The notes beneath the pieces were generated by a model, which did no database searches, had not been told where the DNA came from, and was given only the letters and a program-made list of their open reading frames with translations. Shown piece after piece: positions 26,313 to 34,100 of a DNA stretch of 64,000 nucleotides. The position numbers were made by a program, and so were the translations under genes. The stretch's first letter is position 1; every line of letters starts with the position of its first letter. Source of the stretch: Propionicimonas sp. GTDB lineage: Bacteria; Actinomycetota; Actinomycetes; Propionibacteriales; Propionibacteriaceae. The stretch covers positions 186,001 through 250,000 of the forward strand of contig VMSW01000005.1 of assembly GCA_013791955.1 (NCBI GenBank). The letters are read 5' to 3'.

Positions 26313-27085
26313 TCGGCTGAGGGCGCCGGGGAGGTTGGCGCACGGCGGGCGCGCAACACCCACGGTAGGTACAGCAGCGTCCACACGACCGCTAGCAGGC
26401 CGATCAGCACCGGGACGTAGAAGTCACCAGCGAAGGCGTTGATGACCTCCAGGGGCGATCCTGGGGCGCCAGCGTTGAGGAACCAGAAGTTGGTATTCCA
26501 GGTCTGGTTAGCCAGATAGCCGACGCCAGCGGCCACGGCGGCTATCACAGTGACCCGCCACAGATTGCGGACGTTGGGAATCAGGTCGCCACCCACCAGC
26601 CGCATCAGCACGTAGCCGAAGATGAGGGCGTGAATGGCGAAGCTCTGCCAGGTGTACATGTTCAGGATCGGCCGGGTGGCCCAATCGGGGAAGATGTCGG
26701 CGGCCAGAGCGCCCCACCAGCCCAGGGCGTAGAGGAAGTCGCCCGTCCAGCGATTCGGGCGCAGGGAGTCGATGAAGACGGCCGCGGTGGTGATCGCACA
26801 CAGATGCAACGGCAGGATCTCGGGGCTGTAGGCGCCGGTGGCCAGATAGCTGAGCTGCCGGGTCACCTCGAGTAGCAGCACCGACCAACCGACCACATGG
26901 CGTAGGCGTTTGCGGCGGGCATCGTCGGCGCGGCGGTAAGCCAGCACCAACGCTGCGATGCCGATGGCCAGCACGGCGAGCACGCCGAGATGGATTGCGG
27001 AGAACGTTCCGAAGCCGACCCCTGCGGGCATCGGCTGGTTCTGTGGGACGAAGAAGTAGTCCCAGCTCCAGGTCAGATCATCCAC
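26285..27085 (-). CDS. TIGR02206/YwaF family membrane protein
   Basis: 266 residues with six or seven predicted helices. The start WSWDYFFVP, the LPLHLCAITTA segment in the third helix and the following DFLYALGWWGALAA match the YwaF (TIGR02206) family, related to eukaryotic TMEM164. The conserved His/Cys in LHLC sits within the membrane. Function in bacteria is not known; TMEM164 relatives act in lipid acyl transfer, but carrying that over is speculation. Divergent from the TspO-like gene, with a 272-base shared upstream region. Confidence 0.75.
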   Translation of the reverse strand: MDDLTWSWDYFFVPQNQPMPAGVGFGTFSAIHLGVLAVLAIGIAALVLAYRRADDARRKRLRHVVGWSVLLLEVTRQLSYLATGAYSPEILPLHLCAITTAAVFIDSLRPNRWTGDFLYALGWWGALAADIFPDWATRPILNMYTWQSFAIHALIFGYVLMRLVGGDLIPNVRNLWRVTVIAAVAAGVGYLANQTWNTNFWFLNAGAPGSPLEVINAFAGDFYVPVLIGLLAVVWTLLYLPWVLRARRAPTSPAPSADQRPNHTAA

Positions 27086-27357
27086 GGCAGTTGCCGTCCG
27101 GCGCCTGGTCGGTGGCGCCTCGCCTGCGTTGACACAGGCTCATTGTGCAGCCTGGACGTCGCCGACGCAGTTAGGCGACACGGTGCTGATTGACGTGGTC
27201 ATTACCCGGGCCCTCGGGACGGTATCAACGATCTTTGCCGGCCCGCCCGCAGGCGCGGCATGACAACAAATCTCCATAGCGTCCCCGGGACGGGCGCCCA
27301 GGGGCCTAGCGTTGAAGTACCTCGTCACCCCCAATCGCCGACAGCGGGAGGTAAATA

Positions 27358-28170
27358 ATGCAGCGCGTGAGCGTCAGAGCTTCGATTAAGGCACTCATCG
27401 GCCTCACCTATGTGGTGATGATCGCGGTGAACGCGCTGGCTAACGCGCTGCCAATCAACGGGCGAACGACAGGTGCGGTCTCCGATGCCTATCAGAACCT
27501 GTTCGCTCCGGCCGGGGTGACCTTCGCCATCTGGGGCGTCATTTACCTGCTGCTCGGCGCGCACGTGCTCTACCAGCTTGGCCTGTTCCGTGGCCCAGCC
27601 GAGGGCGAGGCTCAGCAGACCCAACGGGTGGCGATGTTGGAACGGGTGGGGGTGCTGTTCTCGTTGTCCTCGCTGGCCAATGCCACCTGGATCCTCAGCT
27701 GGCACTACGAACTCATCGCGGTCTCCACGGTGCTGCTGGCCACGATGCTGGTGTTGGTCATCGTGATCATGCAGACCCTCCAAGCCGCCGACCTCTCCAC
27801 CCGGGATGCGGTCTTCGTCCGGTTGCCCTTCAGCGTGTATTCCGGCTGGCTCACGGTGGCCACTATCGCCAACATCACGGTGTGGTTGGTGAGCATCAAC
27901 TGGGACGGTTTCGGGATCGCCGAAGCGACCTGGGCTGCGGTGATCATCGCGGTTGGCGCGGTCATTGGCACCGCCTTCGTCCTGCGAAAACGGGACATCG
28001 CCTACGGGCTCGTCCTGGTCTGGGCCTACCTGGGCATCTGGATCAAGCACACTTCTGGGGCTGGTTTCCAAGGGGCCTACCCAGTGGTGATCGCCACCAC
28101 ATTGGTTGGCATCGCCGCCTTCGTCGTGGCGGGCGTCGTGGTCGCGCTGCGCAGCCGGAGCGCTCGTTGA
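27358..28170 (+). CDS. TspO/MBR-like (tryptophan-rich sensory) membrane protein
   Basis: 270 residues, about eight hydrophobic segments. The stretch NALANALPINGRTTG followed by FAPAGVTFAIWGVIYLLL resembles the first part of TspO/MBR proteins (P-x-x-x-F-x-x-x-W-x-x-x-Y), and LSSLANATWILSWHYE resembles the helix-2 W-rich motif. At 270 residues it is longer than classic TspO (~160), as in the extended bacterial group. A GGGAGG site precedes ATG 27358. Ligand (tetrapyrrole or other) is unknown. It is the last ordinary gene before the accessory island. Confidence 0.65.
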   Translation: MQRVSVRASIKALIGLTYVVMIAVNALANALPINGRTTGAVSDAYQNLFAPAGVTFAIWGVIYLLLGAHVLYQLGLFRGPAEGEAQQTQRVAMLERVGVLFSLSSLANATWILSWHYELIAVSTVLLATMLVLVIVIMQTLQAADLSTRDAVFVRLPFSVYSGWLTVATIANITVWLVSINWDGFGIAEATWAAVIIAVGAVIGTAFVLRKRDIAYGLVLVWAYLGIWIKHTSGAGFQGAYPVVIATTLVGIAAFVVAGVVVALRSRSAR

Positions 28171-28193
28171 GGGCGTGGCCCTGCGGGAGCGGA

Positions 28194-28487
28194 TCAGGCG
28201 GTCTGGAGCGGCTGGATCTGGTCGAGGGCTGTGCCTAGGCGGTCCCTTTCAGTCTCCAGGTCGTAGCGGTTCTGAAGGTTGAGCCAGAACCGGTCGGTGG
28301 TGCCGAAGTAGCGGGCAAGCCGCAGCGCAGTGTCGGCGGTGATGCGTCGCTTGCCGTGGACGATCTCGTTGATTCGCCGTGGCGGAACGCCGATGGCGAC
28401 CGCGAGCCGGTTCTGCGAGAGCTCGAGCGGCTCGAGGAACTCCTCGGCGAGGATCTCTCCTGGGTGGATTGGGGCGATGGTGGTCAT
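28194..28487 (-). CDS. higA: HigA-type antitoxin (XRE/VapI family)
   Basis: 97 residues from ATG 28487 with GGAGGTG seven bases upstream. It opens with IHPGEILAEEFLEPLELSQNRLA, the hallmark of HigA/VapI antitoxins, then an XRE helix-turn-helix (about 24-75: IGVPPRRINEIVHGKRRITADTA) and FWLNLQNRYDLE. It should bind and neutralise HigB and repress the operon. The toxin gene precedes it by 11 bases, the usual toxin-first order of higBA. Confidence 0.9.
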   Translation of the reverse strand: MTTIAPIHPGEILAEEFLEPLELSQNRLAVAIGVPPRRINEIVHGKRRITADTALRLARYFGTTDRFWLNLQNRYDLETERDRLGTALDQIQPLQTA

Positions 28488-28498
28488 GGTCACCTCCT

Positions 28499-28780
28499 TC
28501 AGTGGTAGTCGACGATCTCGACGCCGGTGGGTCCGGCGTCGGTCCAGGTGAAACAGATCCGCCATTGCTGGTTGATCCTGATGCTGTGTTGCCCTGCACG
28601 GTCCCCGCGAAGGGCTTCGAGCCGGTTGCCAGGCGGAATCCGCAGGTCCTCCAAGTTTTCGGCGGCGTCGAGCATCACCAACTTGCGCAGCGCAACCCGT
28701 TCGATCCGGGGATCAATGGCCTTGCTGCGTTCGCGTGACCACAGCAGCTCCGTCGCCTGGCTCCGAAACGACCTGATCGC
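28499..28780 (-). pseudogene. higB: HigB toxin gene, canonical start codon lost
   Basis: The reading frame encodes a full RelE/HigB-type toxin: IRSFRSQATELLW at the start, LDAAENLEDLRIPPGNRLEAL in the middle and QWRICFTW...VEIVDYH at the end, 93 codons in all. The codon where family members start (before I-R-S-F-R) is GCG at 28780-28778; no ATG, GTG or TTG occurs in frame upstream before a stop. The first usable start is TTG at 28681, which would give 60 residues and remove the N-terminal helices. A single T-to-C change of GTG would explain this. Either the toxin is inactive, or a rare start is used. The downstream antitoxin is intact. Confidence 0.75.
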
Positions 28781-28798
28781 GTCGCCACTATAACGCGG

Positions 28799-28811
28799 GG
28801 CGTCATACGCC
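28799..28811. promoter_or_regulatory. Possible HigA operator and higBA promoter
   Basis: GGCGT-CAT-ACGCC is a perfect 5-bp inverted repeat, 19 bases upstream of the higB reading frame. On the minus strand a TATAGT hexamer (28787-28792) follows it and could be the -10 element, with no clear -35. An XRE antitoxin would be expected to bind such a palindrome. Position supports the call; binding is inferred. Confidence 0.4.
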
Positions 28812-28908
28812 GCTAGTCACGCCATTGACAGGCGCTGACCCAGGATCAACGGAGCTAGTAGCTACCGCCCATGCGTTCAGTAGGGGCGGTACACGTCGGT
28901 GCGGTGGT

Positions 28909-29016
28909 CGCGACATCTTTCAGGAAGTGCCAGGTAGGCCGGTTGACCTCATCACTTACGGCGGCCTCAAGGTTGGTATCGACGATGACATCCGGACCGA
29001 GGCGGTGCTGCTCTGA
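28909..29016 (+). pseudogene. Remnant of MNT-type nucleotidyltransferase antitoxin
   Basis: The last ~35 codons of a reading frame ending at 29016 read RDIFQEVPGRPVDLITYGGLK...EAVLL, matching the C-terminal part of MNT (MntA) minimal nucleotidyltransferases, whose usual ending is RxVDLV..GLxP...EAVxL. The catalytic GSxARG...SDxD region that should lie ~60 residues earlier is not found in any frame upstream. Its stop overlaps the next start (TGATG), the usual coupling to a HEPN toxin gene. Hence a truncated copy, not a working antitoxin. Confidence 0.6.
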
Positions 29017-29183
29017 TGGACCGGAAGGTGGCAAAGGAACTCCTCCACGTCCGCGATTGGCTAGATCGCGCCTGGGGTGTTGTCGCCCGCGGCTAAGAGG
29101 TTTGCGCAGCGGACGGATTGCTTCAGGAAGCCAGCGACTTCTTGGTGATGAAGTTGGGCGAGGCCGCGGTCGGTCGCCGGTGA
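29016..29183 (+). pseudogene. HEPN-domain toxin (HepT) pseudogene
   Basis: From ATG 29016 the frame reads MDRKVAKELLHVRDWLDRA...ARG, then a TAA stop at 29094, then continues in the same frame with ADGLLQEASDFLVMKLGEAA before TGA at 29181. The two parts together follow HepT (DUF86) proteins, where K-D-A-Y-L-A-D-x-L-L-Q-E-A-G-x-S-L-M-M-K-L-G-E-A-A occurs. The catalytic R-x4-6-H motif of the C-terminal half is missing. With the preceding MNT remnant it forms a decayed MNT-HEPN toxin-antitoxin operon. Confidence 0.7.
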
Positions 29184-29336
29184 GGCCAAGACCCAACCGG
29201 GAGGGTCGAGAATGGCTGCCGCGATTCATTCCGGTTTGTCGGCTGCGGCTGCTAGCGTTGGTGGTACCAGATCCCCCTCGCCTCTCCACGATGCGCACTA
29301 GGGGGATTTTCTTCGTCCGGGCCCTACGATCAGGAC

Positions 29337-30371
29337 ATGCCCGCATCACCACGCCGATCCGCGCGTCGAGCGCGCGGCAGCGACGCGTACGCGAAGCCGG
29401 CGCTCACCCATGAGCAGCTCGTCGAGCGCATGCGGTCCCGCGGCCTGGCCATACCCGACCAGGACCGGGCTTTGCGGTACCTGCGGCAGATCGGCTACTA
29501 CCGGCTCTCGCCGTACATGATTCCCTTCCAGCAAGGTCGTGGGGACCACACCTTCCAGCCCGGAACCAGCTTTGACGATGTCCTTGGTCTGTATGTGTTC
29601 GACCGCCAGCTGCGGCTGCTCGTTCTCGACGGTCTGGAGCGCATCGAAGTCGCGGTCCGCGCCAACGTGACCGACACGATGTCGGCTGTGGGCGGCCCTC
29701 ACTGGTACCTGGATTCGACGTGGTTCAAGTCGTTGTCCGACCACCAGCGCTTGATCGATGACGTCCGCACCGAGTGCCATGACCAGTTGAACCGACCCGC
29801 CGAGGACGCCGGAGACCAAGTGATCTTTCCCTCAGCGTTGGAGCACTACCTGACCCGGTACGGACAACCCGAACTTCCACCATCGTGGGTGATGACCGAA
29901 ATGCTCACGATCGGCCAGCTCTCGCACATGGTGGGCAACATCAGCCAGCGCCGCTACCGGACCGAGATCGCCCGCGGGCTCGGCATCAACGACCCGCTGC
30001 TCGTCTCCTGGCTACGCACCTACAACCGGGTGCGCAACATCTGCGCCCACCATGGCCGGCTCTGGAACGTCGGCCTTGGTGTCTACCCAGCACTCCCCAC
30101 CGCCCCGACCGTGCCGTGGCTTGCAGACCGCGACGCCATCGCCAAGTACCCCGACAGGGCCAAGCGGCTCTACCCGGTCCTGACCTCGATCCAGGCCATC
30201 CTGCTCACCGTGTCACCACACAGCAGCTGGGCGCAGCGCCTAATCGACCTGATCGAAACACACCCGGACCTGCCGCTACGCGGCATGGGCCTCTTCCCCG
30301 CATGGTCGGAGGACCCCTTCTGGATTAGGCAGCCCTCAACCCCCGAAGCCGCTGGCGCCACCACCTCGTAG
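29337..30371 (+). CDS. Abi family protein (Abi_2, AbiD/AbiF-like)
   Basis: 344 residues. Residues ~20-250 follow the Abi_2 (PF07751) pattern: ALTHEQLVERMRSRGL, YLRQIGYYRLSPYM, YVFDRQLRLLVLDGLERIEVAVRA, SWVMTEMLTIGQLS and near residue 235 RNICAHHGRLWN. That R-N-x-C-x-H-H motif is the HEPN-type R-x4-H of AbiF/AbiD proteins and suggests RNase activity in abortive infection. A basic N-terminal tail (RRSARRARGS) precedes it. It stands alone between toxin-antitoxin remnants and the STAND gene. Some Abi_2 proteins pair with noncoding RNA; the 150 bases upstream show no obvious structured element by eye. Confidence 0.85.
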   Translation: MPASPRRSARRARGSDAYAKPALTHEQLVERMRSRGLAIPDQDRALRYLRQIGYYRLSPYMIPFQQGRGDHTFQPGTSFDDVLGLYVFDRQLRLLVLDGLERIEVAVRANVTDTMSAVGGPHWYLDSTWFKSLSDHQRLIDDVRTECHDQLNRPAEDAGDQVIFPSALEHYLTRYGQPELPPSWVMTEMLTIGQLSHMVGNISQRRYRTEIARGLGINDPLLVSWLRTYNRVRNICAHHGRLWNVGLGVYPALPTAPTVPWLADRDAIAKYPDRAKRLYPVLTSIQAILLTVSPHSSWAQRLIDLIETHPDLPLRGMGLFPAWSEDPFWIRQPSTPEAAGATTS

Positions 30372-31165
30372 GCCGGGCGGCGCGAAGACCGGGCTCTTCG
30401 TCCGGAGGAGATCCCAGGCGCATTCCAGCGCTGACCGTAGCGGGCCTAGCCTCCACGAGGTCAGAGCCACCAGCCGACTCGAGCGAACAGCTCCCTCGCA
30501 ACCAACCCGCTCGACCATCCCACCACCCCTCCCAGCCGGCCTCCCTCGCCGACACCATCGCCCATCGACACCACCTACGGAACTCTCCCCACTGAAAGCT
30601 CCAACAACCCAGCCGAAGTCCGATACGCCCGGTGCAAATCGGAGCTGAGGCATACCCCGGAGCAGTCGCGCTTGCGTCTACGGATGCACCGGGGCGACAA
30701 GTCCGCCTGGTCCGCGTGGTGGAGGCGAGTGATCGCGACAGCCGCTCCAGCGGCGCGATTGACTCCCGGAGAGCAGTGCACCCGATGGTTCGCACTTCAT
30801 CAGTCCTCATCAGCCGATATCGTGCGAAGTACGCCTGAAGAGAAGCCGGTAAAGCTGTGGATGTCACCGAAGCTCAAGACCCCAGAAGGGTCTGCCATGG
30901 CCGCGGGGCTTCACCCATTCACGTCAGACACGAGCGGATCTCGCCCGCGTGGAGGCGGGGCTGGACACAGGCATTCAGAGACCGTCGCCTCGGAGCGGGA
31001 TTGGTCGGACGTTCGAGTTCGGCCATCGAATGGACGAAGCCGCGATGCCATCGCCGACCTGGCGACTCGCATCCAGGGAGAACACGCTGATGGTGGTCAG
31101 GAGCTCGTGGCCCCAGGCGCTGCAGGCAGCGGAGCCGCACATCAGGTTGATGGGGCTCGATTGAG
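30372..31165. other. 794-base stretch with no recognisable gene
   Basis: Several open frames cross this stretch on both strands, but their translations are Arg/Ser/Pro-rich, overlap one another and show no family motif or convincing ribosome-binding site. It is much longer than other gaps in the window and sits between two defence genes. It may hold the promoter of the STAND operon, a decayed gene, or an RNA. I see no tRNA, insertion-sequence end or repeat in it. Confidence 0.5.
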
Positions 31166-34100
31166 ATGCGGGGGGACAAACCGGGAGGCGGGTCGGCGAG
31201 GCGGTCCGGAGGTTCGCTGCAGGTTAGGGCGTCGCGCGATGGCGACCGGTTTCACTATGTCTGGGCCGCCAGCCGCCTGCTTCGCCTACTCGACCCCGCC
31301 ACTCGACTTCGCCAGGTCACGGTAGAGGGGATTGGAACGGCGCCGGGTGAGCCCGAGCCAGATGGGTCGGAAGTCATCGACGTCATGGAGTACTACGGCG
31401 ATCCTGACGAGCCGTTCTCCAAGGTGGTTGTGACCCAACTCAAGCACTCAACACTTCGGCGCGATTCGCGCATGGGCATCGCTGATGTTGGTGCGATCCT
31501 CGAAAAGTTCGCCGTCCTCGATAGCTCAACGGGGAGACTCCGCGGCGACCATCCGCAAGCCCAGATCCACTTCGAGATTGTGACTAATCGACCGATCCAC
31601 CCAAACGTGCGCGAGGCGCTCGCTTCGATTGCATCTGGCGAGGTGCCGACGCCTGAATCTAGCGCCGACGACCTCCTTGGCCGAATCGGGGCCACATGCG
31701 ACGCCGCAGCATCGCTATGCCGCAGGATCAGCGTGAGTGGGGAAGTGCCTAGCGTTGCCGCGCTAAGGCCGTCGCTGGATCAGAAGGTGGTCGGCTTCAC
31801 CGCTGACCCCGATCTTCGCGTCTCGGCGCAGTTGATCGAACTCGTGGCCAAGCGGGCTGGCACGGAGGCGAGTGGCCCGATCCTCCTCGCGGATGTCGTC
31901 GCAGCCTTCGGCGCTCGCCAGGATGACCTCTTTCCTGCCCCCAATCTGCTGGAGCAGGTGCCGATCGTTTCGCGGGAGGGCTATTCGACGCTCGCGGACG
32001 AGATCATGGCAGCAAGATCACCCGTTGCTGTCGTGTCTGAGGGTGGAGTCGGCAAGAGCACCTTCGCTAGGGCGTTGCCCGACGTTCTTCAGGATCGGGC
32101 GGTGGTGGTCATCTATGACTGTTTCGGTCAGGGCTCCTATCGACGACCTGATCGGACACGCCATCGTCACCGAGACGGCTTGGTCCAGATCGCATCTGAG
32201 TTGGCAGGCCACGAGCTGAGCGTCCCTATCCTTCCAGCGGCCGGTGTCCAACCGGAAGAGTATGTGAAGCTGTTCGTGGAGCGTCTGAGAATTGCGGGCC
32301 AGCTACTGGAACAACGGAGCGGACGGCATCTAGTGGTCGTCGTCGATGCCGCTGACAATGCGGCGATTGCCGCATCGGAAAACGCGGACGGTCGATCGTT
32401 CGCTCGCGACCTCCTGAGGCTCGGAGATGGGCTTCCGGCGAATGTGCACTTGGCAGTCACATGCCGGCCTGAGAGGCTGGAATCACTGGACCCACCTACG
32501 GGGATTCAAGAACTGAGATTAGTCGCGTACTCGTGTGAAGAGACTGCGGCAGTGGTCAGGAGCGTCTTCTCTGATGCCCCGGAAGAGGACATTTCGGAGA
32601 TCCACACACGGACGTCTGGCAACCCGCGGGTTGTGGCGGCCGCACTCGAGGGGACGGGCTCGATTTCGGAGTGCCTTCGCACGCTGGCCGGGCTGCCCGC
32701 TGGAGCGTCTTCGCCGATGGATTCCCTACTGCAGTTGCGCGTCAACGACGTCTTCGAACACTCGGGAGCCGGTCGACCCCAACTGGAACGCGTCGCTCAG
32801 TTGCTTACTCTTCTGCGTCCCAGCGTTCCGGTCTCCGTACTTGCAGCGTTATCTGGCTGCCCAGTCGCTGGCATTCGAAGTTTCGTGGCCGATCTGGGGC
32901 GCGGGCTCATCCTCGATGATGATGCTGTCCAGTTTCTGGACGAGCCAACTGAGACATACTTCCGTTCGAAGCACCCTGCGCCCGCCGATCTGGCCGAAGA
33001 CGCAGCGAACACGCTTCGGAGGCTCGCCGCGACATCCAACTACGCGGCAGCATCGCTCCCCGGAGTGATGTGGAGTGCAGGGCTGCACGACGACTTGCTA
33101 CAACTCGCAGCTGGTGACGATGCGCTGCCTGTGGACAACGAAGTTGAGCGGAGACAGGTCGAACACCTTCGGATCGATTTCGCGCTCAAAGCGGCGGTCC
33201 GCCTGGGCCGTGCAGACGCAGTGGTCGAACTTGCGCTCCGTGCAGGCGCGGCTCGGGCTGGAACAGAACGGCGGTTGAGGATTCTTCGTGATCATCCGGA
33301 CTTTGCTGGCGAGAGTCTCGACGCGCGGCTACTCGACGAGTTGCTAGCGTCACGCCAGCTGCCTGCGGATTGGCCCGGCTCGACCCTCGGTGCCGAGGCA
33401 GCAATGCTTGCGGCTTCCTCAGAGCGTCTCGATTCGGCTCGGAGCCGCTCCCGGCTCGCTGTGGAGGCGCTTCGGGCGTGGGCGCATGCGCCGCACGATC
33501 CGTACGAGCGGCGCAACATTGAGCCCGCGCATCTCGCGCACATCACGATGGCCCTGCTAAGAACTCGCGGCCCGCAGGTGGCGACGGACTACATGGCGCG
33601 CTGGAGGCCAGCTCACTTCGTCCTTCAGGCCGCATCGGAGGTTGCTCACACCTTGGCATCCCGAGGCGAGGTTGAAGTCATGACCGCGATGGTCAAGGCG
33701 ACTCGTCACCCAGGCGTGATCTTGGGTGTGTTCGGTGAACTCCAAAGGCTTGGGATTGCCGTTGACGCCGAGGTTGTGGGCTCCGCCTGGGGGACCCTCC
33801 GTGACATTCGGGTGCCGCTCATCAGCCAAGACTTCGATGACCGCCCGGCAGAAGATATTGCCTTCCGGGGTGCATCCTGGCTTGCGGCAATGGCGTTTCG
33901 GTATGGCCTCGCTGCTGCAAGCGAGTTGTCCCTGCGATTGGAGCACACCCTCCCCGCCGGCCCACCGTTCGGGCTCGGTGACCGCTACGGCCAAGGTCGG
34001 CTCGGTCTCTTGCTAGCCATCGCGTTGCGTATGGAGTTGCAGGACGAGCCACTAACGATCAGTCATTACCGACCACCGGCTGTGCCCGTGGAGAAGGGGA

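Noticed and set aside
24639-26384. 581-codon open frame on the minus strand opposite the GH13 gene
   Set aside because: It mirrors a clear glucosidase with all catalytic residues; the antisense product is Arg/Pro/His-rich without motifs, as expected of a shadow in high-GC DNA.
30325-30867. 180-codon minus-strand frame after the Abi gene
   Set aside because: It overlaps the Abi 3' end, is Arg/Trp/Ser-rich and lacks any family pattern; kept only as part of the gene-free stretch.
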